Origin: Epiperipatus broadwayi | Lineage: Eukaryota; Onychophora; Udeonychophora; Euonychophora; Peripatidae | Assembly: GCA_028023455.1 (NCBI GenBank) | Contig: JAQFVV010001008.1 | Span: forward strand, 1 to 64,000 | Length of the DNA stretch: 64,000 nt | Reading direction: 5' to 3' | Shown here: positions 47,642 through 57,708 of the stretch, piece after piece | Layout of the letters: the number at the start of each line of letters is the position of its first letter | How positions within the stretch are numbered: position 1 is the stretch's first letter | Made by a program: the position numbers and the translations under genes | The notes under the pieces: model-generated | The model's database searches: none | Told to the model about the DNA's origin: nothing | What the model saw: only the letters and a program-made list of their open reading frames with translations

Positions 47642-49020
47642 GAAATATAATTTGAAGAAAATTGGCAGTTAGATCTGTTTTTGATAACTTGTAAACCAAT
47701 CGAAGTATGTTTAATAAAATAATTTTGCTTTTTAGCTAACAATAACATGATAAACATAACTTTTTTTTTTTGTTAAACATAACTTTTTTTTTTGTTTAGA
47801 AGCTTTAAATTGTTATTGTATGATAGTTCTGAAATATACAATATTGTCAAAAATAAACCAGAAAATTTGATGAATAATATTACCTAATGTTATATGTTTC
47901 CTTAACAAAAAAACAATAAACATAATGTAATTTTTTTCTGATATTATGAATAAAAGAAATAAAAATTTGTTGACTAGACATCTTATACAATACAGTACTG
48001 TTCAATTTATAGGAGTGAGAAGAAAATTGCAACACCCAGCATTTCAGAATTACTTCACGATCTATAAATGACTTAAGAATACGAGAGTACTCAACAATAA
48101 AACTGGAGTATGTACTCTTCTCATGCATGATAGGTACATATTATATAATTTCTTTGTCATTGATGTATTTTTTTTTGTTAATTGATATTTTTTAGGAAAT
48201 AAATTATTTTTATTGCAAAATATATATTTTTTTCATTTTATTTAATATTCTACTCTTAATGGTCACAGAAATCAACTAATTATAAATTGATTTACCTTAT
48301 ATTAAGGGAGGCATAGATAAAATTAGTAGAATTGTGTAATTTCAGTATTAAGATTATCCTTTTCATTAGCAAAATGTGATTTTTATCCATAAGTCTAAAG
48401 ATCGAGTATTCTTACAATAGTAAGGGTCTATGAAATTCCATGTTCACAATGCCTAAGAAGCTATGTGAATCAATCAAATAAATGTATTGGTTGTCAGAGT
48501 TAGGGAGCACAAAAATTTCTTCAATCAATGATTGATAGCTTTTACAATACATTTTTTTTTAGAAATGGATCACAGACCTGGCTTTGATAGTGCTAAAATG
48601 CTAGCTACTTTGGAACAATATGATTTAAGAATTATGAGAAAGTTTATTAAAAAATTGTAAAAAGCCAAAAACTTTAAAGAAATGTGATAAAATGCAATAT
48701 CCTATGGAATCCAATTATTTTATATCTCCTAAAATCAATTTTAATAAATCAACTAATTGTAAAATGTAAGGATGTAAAAAAAATGTAATTACCTCCTATT
48801 CTGAATAGATATCCAACTAATGTATATGAATGAACATTCTATAATTCTTGTGCAATTGCTATCACATTACTATTTCAGGAAAAACATTTCTTCAGTACAG
48901 TCTTAGCCTTAACAAGGATGAATGTGATTTTACTGAAAAATCAGTAATATAAACAAAAAACTAAGATATGATCCAAAAAAGATTTTAATTTCGTCATAAG
49001 CCATGAAAATCTTCATATTA
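47642..49020. other. AT-rich non-coding stretch
   Basis: No gene recognised. A 25-bp duplication (AACATAACTTTTTTTTTT) at 47755-47800. AGGAGTGAGAAGAAAATTGC at 48012-48031 has the look of a transposon end but no partner was found. Confidence 0.45.
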
Positions 49021-49130
49021 TATATATATAATTATAGAGGATTTGAACCCACACTGTCAAGCTCCCTTCAGATATCCAATCTATCTCATACAACGATACA
49101 CATGACCCACACACATGTGAAAAAAAAAAA

Positions 49131-49185
49131 GATCTCCAATATACATATTTCGTGCTGAACCAGCACTCATCAGTTGGTTCAGATC
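49131..49185 (-). ncRNA. Type I hammerhead ribozyme, intact core
   Basis: On the minus strand: 5' arm GATCT, bulge GAA, CCAA (49174-49177); core CTGATGA (49173-49167); stem II GTGCTG/CAGCAC with loop GTT; GAA; stem III ATA/TAT with two-base loop TG; cleavage nucleotide A (49140); 3' arm TTGG then AGATC. Stem I therefore has CCAA/TTGG plus GATCT/AGATC around a three-base bulge. Every conserved hammerhead position (C3-A9, G12-A14, A15.1-U16.1, H17) is present and all stems pair fully. The very short stem III is typical of ribozymes in Penelope-like elements and retrozymes. Expected cleavage is 3' of plus-strand coordinate 49140 as read on the minus strand. Confidence 0.88.
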
Positions 49186-49435
49186 ATCATCTCCCATACA
49201 TATATTTAAATGGAAAGGTCCTATACATGAGGGATGAGAATGAATTAAAGTCGATGGGCATGCCGATAGTGTTGACATTATCAAAGGATTTGAGTGTTCC
49301 ATCATCAGATTTTCGATGGTATGGAAGGCTGAAGAGTTAGATAGTGGAATAGATTGAAGCCTGTCCATTAAAGTTTGAAGATTTGTTATCTTAATATAAA
49401 TAGAGGGTTGATTATATATGTGTGTGGCAGATGAT

Positions 49436-49489
49436 GTTCTGAATCAACTGATGAGTGCTGGTTCCGCACAGAGTATATATTGGAGATCA
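49436..49489 (+). ncRNA. Hammerhead ribozyme, core broken
   Basis: Has TCAA, CTGATGA (49448-49454), stem II GTGCTG/CCGCAC, but the GAAA box reads AGAG (49470-49473). TTGG and AGATC follow. Predicted inactive. Confidence 0.7.
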
Positions 49490-50084
49490 TTTATCCTTTT
49501 CATATGCGTGTGATTATGTGGCTTTGTTATAATTTCTTCAAGATTAATATTTCTTTATTATATTACTATGGACATTTCTTTACATTTTTTAAAAAATACA
49601 TCACACTGATTTGCATAGCTTCTAAGTACCCCGCTTAGTAAACTTGTAAATTCCCGCGTTGTTAACAATAAAGAAAAAATGTATCAAAATAAAAATGTAA
49701 TTCCTTTTGTTTCTTAACTTTAGAATAAACATGCTTAAACATTAAAGTATTAAAAGGTATTTTATTTTTTATAAAAATTATTCGTATACATTAATATTAT
49801 GAGTAAGCCATTTATTTAGTAATGTTAGTAGTTATTTATTATATTTTATCGTTTTATAAAAATAAAATGCTACAAATTTAAGTGTTCGTAATTTGGAGAT
49901 ATGCTGTGAATTACTTATTAGAATTTCGTGTTTCATTTTTTTAATTATTTCTACCTCTTTATAAAGTGTATATATAATTATATGTTTAAGTTAGACAGGT
50001 TCTATAAGTGATGGAATAGCCTACACGAAATTGAAATATATAATAAAAAGAGACATTATATTTGAAAAAATATACCATCATTAT

Positions 50085-50140
50085 TTTCAAACATTATCGA
50101 TTCTCTGCATGGTGAAGGTCTCTTCAATTTGCGCAGTTTT
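50085..50140 (-). mobile_element. RTE LINE 3'-terminal scrap
   Basis: ATTATCGATTCTCTGCATGG and TGAAGGTCTCTTCAA match the last bases of the RTE 3' end at 4548 and 53985. Only about 50 bp remain. Confidence 0.6.
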
Positions 50141-50375
50141 TAAGGCTTGCTTCCGGCCCCAAAAGTGATCTGTCAAACTCTGTTTAAATTATCGGTAGAA
50201 ATACTTACATGAAAACTCAAATATTAGCTTCTCCATTAACGAAATTTCTAAAATATTAATTTGTTTGCACTTTTCATAATGCATATTGTTTTAATCAATG
50301 ATATATATAAAACGTAATCGAAAATGTATATGCGTGTCTTAATAATTTTTTTATTAGTCATTCATTAGTCTTAGA

Positions 50376-50482
50376 GATTATCCACTTAATGAATAATATT
50401 TCTGTAGTGTAATTTTCACTAAGCTTGAAAGTGGTGTAATGAAAATTATACTACAGAAATATTATTCATTAAGTGGATAATC
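50376..50482. repeat. 43-bp-arm hairpin
   Basis: Left arm 50376-50418 (GATTATCCACTTAATGAATA onward) and right arm 50440-50482 (ending TAAGTGGATAATC) are reverse complements with one mismatch; loop of 21 bases. MITE-like or a foldback scar; no family match elsewhere in the window. Confidence 0.85.
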
Positions 50483-51314
50483 CCTGGTGTATATGAGTGG
50501 ATATATATTTTACTTTGAAGAGGGGAGCTAGTCTGTTAAATCTGTCAGATAATTAAAGAAAAAGCATGAGGAAAAGTGGGGAAAAAATAAAATTTATTTA
50601 ATATAACCAATGCAAAAAGAATATTGAACAATTTGAAAAATACTTTAACTACCGCTTCTGCAAATTTTTCCCAAATATTCCATATTTTAAATAATAAAAA
50701 TTTGTTGAATAACCTTTGAAAATTATATAGTAGCAAATATAATAGCATTTATTATTTATTGATACAAGCGTTTTAAATTACTATCTTTTAGAAAAAAAAA
50801 ACAATAATTTTTCCAAATCTAGTTTACATAATATTTCGATTCTATTAGAACTTTTCTCTGTTAAAAAATGATTCACAAAGCTTCTTATGTTTCACCACCA
50901 TGGTCAATTTTCTGCATTATTATAGACTTCAAAATAGTAACAAACTATTCTACTAAAACGTTACAATATTTTTTTTTTTTACAACTGGTTAACACTTTTA
51001 TTAATTATTTTCAGACTTACTGATTTGAGTTCAAAACCTCAGTTTATTGAAGCTTTCTTGCCATTATCTGAATAGAAAAATAAAAGTAAATTGTGCACTG
51101 ATTGGATATAAAATAAAAATCCTTGGAAGGAATAACTAGTTTGTTAATTGTTTTTGTTCAATCCAAAATTAAAACTATTACTGTCACTGCAACTATTAAA
51201 CTCAATAATATATAAGAGATTTAAACTCTGACTTTCACATGACCCTCAGATCTCCATGCCATCTCATATTGCTGAGCCACCTGGTCATACACAGGTTGAA
51301 AAGATAAATAATCA

Positions 51315-51356
51315 CCAATATACATATTTCATGCTAAACCAACAATCATCAGTTGG
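51315..51356 (-). ncRNA. Hammerhead ribozyme, copy in first tandem unit
   Basis: Minus strand: CCAA, CTGATGA (51352-51346), stem II TTGTTG/TAGCAT, GAAA, ATA/TAT stem III, A, TTGG. Core intact; the closing pair of stem II is T-T and one further pair is G-T twice, so stem II is weakened. Confidence 0.65.
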
Positions 51357-51777
51357 TCCAATTACTATCTCCACACATATATACAATCAGTGCTCAGCTT
51401 TATATTAAAATAGGTAATCTTCATACTTTAATGGACAGGCTTCAAACTACTTCAACTCATAACTCTTCAGCCATCCATTTCATTGAAATTCTGATGATGG
51501 AATGGGCAAAGTCCACGTTAGTGCCAAGACTATTATTCTACCCATGTTGACCATTTAGTCATTCTGACCCCTCATGTACTGGAGAATAATCCATTTATCT
51601 ACATATGAACTAGGTTTTAATATATAAATGAATACACTGTAAAGGCTTAAACACACCTGTATATATATAATGTAATATAAGGTATTCAAACTCAGACTTT
51701 CACATGACCCTCAGCTCTCCATGCCATCTCATATTGCTGATCCACCTGATCATACACATGTTAAAAAGATAAATAAT

Positions 51778-51823
51778 GACCAATATACATATTTCATGCT
51801 AAAACAGCAATCATCAGTTGGTC
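51778..51823 (-). ncRNA. Hammerhead ribozyme, copy in second tandem unit
   Basis: Minus strand: GACCAA, CTGATGA (51817-51811), stem II TTGCTG/TAGCAT with loop TTT, GAAA, ATA/TAT, A, TTGGTC. Stem I is a full 6 bp. Stem II closes with T-T but its next four pairs are canonical. Confidence 0.7.
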
Positions 51824-52061
51824 CAGATTACATATATACAATCAGTGCTCAGCTTTATATTAAGATAGCCAATCTTCATACCTTAATGGACAGGCTTCAA
51901 ACTACTCTAACCCACAATTCTTCAGCCATTTATTTCATTGAAAATCTGATGATGGAATGTTCAAAGTCAATGCTAGTGCCAAGGTTGTCATCTTACCCAT
52001 GTTGACCATTTAGTCATTTTGACCCTTCATGTACTAGAGAATAATCCATTTACATACATAT

Positions 52062-52450
52062 GTGAGGGATGGGCAAACTTTTAATGCACTAACATGGGTA
52101 GGATGACAACCTTGGCACTATCATGAGCTTTGAATGTTCCATCATCAGATTTTGAATGAAATGGATGGATGAAGAGTTGTGGGTTGGAGTAATTTGAAGC
52201 ATGTCCATTAAAGTATGAAGATTGGCTATCTTAATATAAAACTGAGCACTGATTGTATATATGTGTACACCAACTGATGATTGCTGGTTTAGCATGAAAT
52301 ACACATATTGGTAATTATTTATTTTTCAACAGGTGGGTCAGCAATATGAGATGGCACAGACAGCTGAGGGTCATGTGAAAAGTCTGAGTTTGAATTCCTT
52401 ATATATTACATTATATATGTGCAGGTGTGTGTAAGCCTGTACTGTGTATT
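52062..52450 (+). mobile_element. Inverted third copy of the hammerhead repeat
   Basis: Plus-oriented copy of the unit, read from CTAACATGGGTAGGATGAC through the ribozyme to TCTGAGTTTGAATTCCTTAT and TTATATATGTGCAGGTGTG. It faces away from the tandem dimer, giving an inverted, tail-out junction near 52060. Confidence 0.75.
52269..52312 (+). ncRNA. Hammerhead ribozyme, inverted copy
   Basis: ACCAA, CTGATGA (52274-52280), stem II TTGCTG/TAGCAT with GTT loop, GAA (52296-52298), a two-pair stem III with loop ACAC, cleavage A (52307), TTGGT. Core intact; stem III shorter than in the 49.1-kb copy. Confidence 0.65.
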
Positions 52451-53104
52451 AAACTCAATAATGAAATTTTTCAAGCAATTTTTATGGTTTTCTCCTGGAG
52501 AGAAAAACATGCAACTATAACTTCAATTGTCTATTATCATCATAACGTATAATTTTATTTCCAATCTTAAAACGACACAACAACCATAATTTTATCATTC
52601 TATTTATTATATCTTGGATAAATTTAGTAATTTCCCCAAAATTTCAGTTATTAATCAAGTGATAACATGGGAGACAAATGGGTAATTGGATATGCATACG
52701 GAACTATGATAATTCTCTTTTTGCCACCAGGGTATAATTATAATTATTAAAGTTTACTAAAATTAATAATCAAAATTACCCCAAATCCGCAACTCAACCA
52801 GACTAGCCAAAAAAATAAACTTTAAAGCACAACTAATGGTTTCACTGCTACAAGCAGACTTCTCAAGTGTAAAGAATTACAAATTAACAACATATATAAA
52901 TTAAACATTATTCCATATACCCTTAATTATTTCATACACCCTTAATATTAAAAGAACTTTTTAATAAGTTAATTGCATCTGAATCAGAAATTTTTAATAA
53001 TAAAGATTCTTTAATTCTTTTTTATTTCATTTCTCTCAAAGAAGACAACCTTGGTAGCATCAAAATTAATAGTGTGGCCTTGTATGTAATGATGGTATAT
53101 TATT
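52451..53104. other. AT-rich non-coding stretch
   Basis: Nothing recognised. Confidence 0.5.
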
Positions 53105-53625
53105 AGATGTGATATGTTGGACTATTTCTATCATTTATGAATGAATGTTGAATGTATAGAAAATTTTAAACTTTTTAAACGTTTCCAAATACAAACAACT
53201 TGTTAGTAATAACACACAAATAGACAACACAGGTTAGTAATTACACAACATTTCAAGTAGTAGTATTTTCCACTCTTCTTCAGATGTTGCTGACCTATAT
53301 GCACAGTAAGTTGAACTCGCACCTTTAGATTCTTGAATATTGAATTTAAGGCAACATGCTTTAAATCTGCTATTCAAGAATCTAAAGGTGCGAGTTCAAC
53401 TTCTAAGCGAATATTGTTACTGTGCATATACGCCAGCAACACCAGAAGACGAGTGGAAATATAATATTACTCAAAATGTTGTGTAATTACTAACTTGTGT
53501 TGTCTATTTGGGTGTTATTACTAACAAGTTGTTTGTATTTGGAAAAGTTTAAATAAAAGTTTAAAATTTTCTACACATTCAACATTCATTCATAAATGAT
53601 AGAAATAGTTCAACCTGTCACATCT
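53105..53625. mobile_element. Large inverted repeat (about 250-bp arms), PLE-like
   Basis: Left and right arms pair almost throughout: AGATGTGATATGTTGGACTA with TAGTTCAACCTGTCACATCT-type right end, GTGTTGTCTATTTG[G/T]GTGTTATTAC, GATTCTTGAATA with the central CTTTAAATC, and CACCTTTAGATTC/GAATCTAAAGGTG. The left arm read on the minus strand contains ATCTGAAGAAG, AGTGGAAAA, and the right arm CCAGAAGACGAGTGGAAAT, a version of the CTGANGAAG...GAAA signature. Tails point outward. No coding capacity. Confidence 0.75.
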
Positions 53626-53964
53626 AGCCTATATCTTTTTCATGGATATATAAAGCAGAACTAAGATATTTATTTCTAACCTTACTTTTATATATCTTTA
53701 TTCTTTCATTTAAGCTCAAACTATTCTGACCTATGTATACCTTTTTATAAAAACAAGTGATAAGAAACACTACTCCAGGAAAAATAATTTCTATCAACAA
53801 TTACCTTTGTATTATTTAATAAATTATTCAAAATAAAATTCCTTTTCCTAGAAATTTTCTTATTTCCAAACAAATTATTATTTTTACATACAATTCTATA
53901 AGAAAACAATTTAAATGACAAAAAAATAAAGTCATATTTTCTTTATGCTTTACGTCATTACAAA

Positions 53965-56900
53965 TCATCATCATAATCTATTATCAATCCACTGCAGAAT
54001 GAAGGTCTCTTCAAGTTCAAACCATCTCCGATCTCTAGCTTCTCTTCTCCAAATCACCCCTGCACATTTTCTTATTTCATCCATCCATCTCATATGTGGT
54101 CTATTTCTGGGTCTTTTACAATCTCTTGGAATCCAGTTTAAGATTTCAATTATTCATTTATTATCATCTCTTCTAGAAATATGTCCAATCCAACTCCAGT
54201 CTTCTAATTTTTCCAATGAGGTCAGTAGCACCTGTTTGTTCTCTTACCCATATATTGCATTTTTGATCTCTTCTTGTTACTCCCAACATGCATCTCTCCA
54301 TACTTCTTTGAATGGTCTGAAGTCTCTGCATTGCTCTTCTATTAAGTGTCCAAGTCTCAGATCCATAAGTAAGAACTGGTGAAACACATTTATTAAAAAC
54401 CTTTCTTTTCAAACACATAGGCATATTGTCATATTTCTTTTTAGTATCTCTACTAAAAGCACTCCAACGAAGTTTAATTCTATGATTAATTTCACCATTA
54501 TGCTTCCATCTATATTAATAATCTGACCAAGGTATTTGTAACTGTTAACTTCTTCTAATTCATCATAATCAATCTTTATTTTCATATTTTGAGAAAATTC
54601 ATCAAACATTACTTTAGTCTTTTTAACATTTATCTTTAGTCCTACATTCCTACTTTCATCTGATAACTCCTGCAACATTTCCTGCAGCTCTAAAGCATTA
54701 TTTGCAAAAACAACCACATCATTTGCAAAATCTAAATGGCTTAAATAATCTCCATTTACTTTCACTCCTTTAGTTTCCCATTTTAATCCACAAAATACTT
54801 CTTGCAGCACTACTGTAAAACGTTTTGGAGATATAGAGTCACCCTGCCTCACACCCTTCTCAATGTGACTTTCCTAGTATCATCATGTAATCTAATCTAA
54901 TTGTTGCTGTTGCATTTTTATAAATATTCTTTAAAATATAACAATATCCTGGGGTTATACCTTGATGATTTAATGCTTTAATCACTGAAGTATAATCAAA
55001 TGCCTTTTCATAATCTACAAATCCAAAGCATAATGGTAACTCATATTCATTTGTCCTTTCTATAACCTTTCTCAATACCTGGATATGATCTACTGTACTA
55101 AAACCACCTTTAAAGCCAGCTTGTTCTCTTGGTTGGTGGAAATCCAATGTTCTTTGTAGAAGAGTTGTAATTATCTTGGTAAAAATTTTGCATAAAACTT
55201 TATCAAAGGCTGATAGGACTATAATTTCTAATATCTTCTTTATCACCTTTTTTAAATATTAATATTAATACTGCATTCTTCCAATCATCTGATACAACTT
55301 TAGCATTTAGGCATTTGGTATATAACTTTGCTAAAAGAAAATTCTATTTCTTCACCTGCTTCTTTTAATATATCAATTATAATTTCATCATTAACTGGAG
55401 CCTTTCTTTCTTTTCTTCATACATTTAATTTCATATCTTACTTCTTCATTTAAAATTCTGGGCAATTCGGAAGATGTAATAGATATAGGAGGTACTTGCG
55501 TTTTATTACTATATAATTTTTGATAGAAGTTTTCTACCCATTTCATGATGTCATCTCTCTTTTTAGTAATAATTTCATCTTTTTTTCTTATTGCAGATAT
55601 AAATTTCCCACCAATACCAAAATGTTGTATTAGACTCTTGAGACTTTTATTCTCTTCTACAGCTTTCCTTGCTTAGTCATAGTTATAGTTTCTTATATCA
55701 TTTTCAACTCTTTTCCACACTATTTTACAAAATTCAAGATATTCAATTTTTTTTAATGCAACATTTTTGTATATCTTCATATTCCTTCTTTTTTTTCATA
55801 CATTCTCTAGTCTCAGTCGAAATTTTATTGATCAATTGCTGCTTTTTTTTACCAGCTTTGTTGTAGTTTTTAAAAGTGCATCAGTTATTTTCATATTAAT
55901 TTCATTCCAAGCTAAATCATGTTCAAAATCTATTAATACTTGAAACTGATTTGTAAGTTCTAATTTAAATTCATTAGAATGTTTCTGAAGATTAGGAATA
56001 TCAACTGTAAATATTGTTTTTCTTAATAATTTTTGTCACTCTAGTTTTGCATTAACACGTATCTTACATCTTACTAATCGTTGGTCACTTCCTGTGTTAA
56101 ATTTATTAGGAACATTGCAATATGTATTTTCTGTTAGTCAAAATATAATCCCAATCTGCTGTACTCTCATTTGGTTGCTTCCATGTCCATTTCTTTTTAA
56201 CATTTTTCTCAAAAAAAGAATTCTCTGCAATCCACAAGTCTATGTCCTCTCCTTTCTATTACTAGAACAAGAATTACGTACAGCACTTTCATCTTTCATT
56301 TGTTTATCAATTCTAGCATTAAAATCTCCCATAACAATTTTAAAAATGTTGTTTACTTTTGATCAAAAGCCTTTTATACATCCATATAAAAAATCTTCTC
56401 CTACTTCATCAGTATGAGAACTTGTTGGGGCATAAACCTGAATTGTCTGCATTTGGAATCTGCTATTAAGTTGTATAACTAATATTGCCACTCTGTCCAA
56501 TACACCATCAATCTCCACAATGTTGTTCATCCACTTTTTATTTATAATGAATCCTACTCCAATTGTATTTCCACTATTTGTGCCTTTATAATAGAATACA
56601 TGCCCACATTTTAAATCAATTGTCTCTTCACCTATTCTTCTAACTTCACAAAGTCCAATAGTGTCCGATTTAATATGACAGTTCTTTTAATCCTTGCAAT
56701 CTTTCTTCGCTTGAAAGTGATCTGCAGTTGTAAGTATCTAAACAAAAATTCATCATCAAATGGCAGCCTGCATCCGCACTCAGGGAATTCTTAGCATTCT
56801 CTGCCTTCAGCCATCAACCCTGCCTTGGTTGGTGACTTTACAGCCTCCTGGCAATAAGAGCCATGATTTATTTTTGTCTGTCATAATTGTATATATGTAT

Positions 56901-57165
56901 TGGAAAAATATTTATCATTTATACAAACAATCATTCTGCCTTATCAGGAAATTGAGAAGAAAGACCATGGTGTTTCTTCATCTTAAACTCAGAGGTAAAA
57001 AGCCAATAAACTCACCATGCTGGCTAATGCATGTTGATGAGAAGCCCATCCATGTTTGTATACTATATGAATAATCACATAATAATAACACCTGCAATGA
57101 CAAGAACATATGGAGCGGACATTAGGAATTTGCCCTGCTCAGTTCCTTTAAGGCATCCAAGAGAA
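53965..57165 (-). mobile_element. RTE-clade LINE, second copy, strongly decayed
   Basis: About 3.2 kb aligning end to end with the copy at 4531-7889, from the ATCATCATCATAATC 3' end to the 5' leader. Blocks: CRSLSSEG-equivalent leader and endonuclease remnants (57060-56100), RT (55250-54440), C-terminal domain (54424-54000). More frameshifts than the first copy, and no target duplication found. It lacks the 64-bp G-rich block. Confidence 0.88.
54173..55246 (-). pseudogene. RTE LINE reverse transcriptase, second copy
   Basis: Frames 55246-54860, 54852-54409 and 54424-54173 give KIFTKIITTLLQRTLDFHQP, LCFGFVDYEKAFDYTSVIKA (catalytic FVDYEKAFD intact here, unlike the first copy), MRQGDSISPKRFTVVLQEVF, LSHLDFANDVVVFANNALE (FADD changed to FAND) and VNSYKYLGQIINIDGS, then SPVLTYGSETWTLNRRAMQR and ERCMLGVTRRDQ. 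The two copies have lost different catalytic residues, so both decayed after insertion. Confidence 0.85.
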
Positions 57166-57708
57166 ATCAAATATTACTGCTATTAATAAATAAATTAATA
57201 AATAAATATTTTTGAGTGATCTGCATAAGTGTTTAAAAATTATATATTCTATTACAAATATATATATATTTATCTTTTTTTGTTCAAATTTTTCAAATTA
57301 GTACTAGTTCAAAGGTTGCATATTGGTTGATTAAACTAAAATTATTTCTACGTAACTTTATATATATAGGAATAATTTTTGTGCTGTTCTTCTAATATCA
57401 CATTGACTAATTTTATTTTAAAAAGTATGAATATTTAGGAATTGGGTCTATCACTGTTGTATAGAAGTACTTTGTGTGGTTTGATGCAGTGATCAACTTG
57501 GAAGTTCAACTTCTATGGATCATGGATTCAACTCTGTTACTTTTATATCCAAAATCCTTATGAATTTCCCAAGAAATAAACTATTCAATTATTTATTTAC
57601 TTGTAAGAGTGGAGATTCTTTTTGTATATAGATCCATATGGATGTTCCTATGGTGTATTGACTGTCTACTTGATTGATTTATCTAGTGTTAGCATTGAGT
57701 GAAAAAAT

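Larger units (their letters stand above)
49020..49505. mobile_element. Hammerhead-family repeat, inverted pair
   Basis: The left part (49020-49195) is minus-oriented and contains an intact hammerhead; the right part (about 49200-49505) is plus-oriented and contains a broken one. Shared family sequence: TGTCCATTAAAGT, GAAGATT, ATCTTAATATAAA, ATTATATATGTGTG. The motif-to-tail directions point outward, as at 51.8-52.4 kb. Confidence 0.8.
51205..52060 (-). mobile_element. Tandem dimer of a 465-bp hammerhead repeat (retrozyme-like)
   Basis: Two direct units, offset 465 bp (for example CACATGACCCTCAG at about 51237 and 51701; the ribozymes at 51315 and 51780; TAATGGACAGGCTTCAAACT at about 51429 and 51882). 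Each has the ribozyme, a polymorphic body and TATATA-rich junction. Tandem copies of a ribozyme-bearing unit of a few hundred bases are the genomic form described for metazoan retrozymes and PLE terminal repeats. Open frames across the units are a by-product of sequence conservation, not a conserved protein. Confidence 0.75.

Noticed and set aside
48005-48035. Tc1/mariner terminal inverted repeat
   Set aside because: Resemblance is loose and no opposite end was found.
51490-51510. CTGATGATGG as a further hammerhead core
   Set aside because: No stem II and no GAAA box follow.
51353-52304. Similar 65-94 codon frames (LHTLMDRLQTT-type) in the 51-52 kb repeats as a protein family
   Set aside because: They arise because the same DNA repeat is present in direct and inverted copies; the frame is not kept at 16.8 kb and is reversed at 49 kb.
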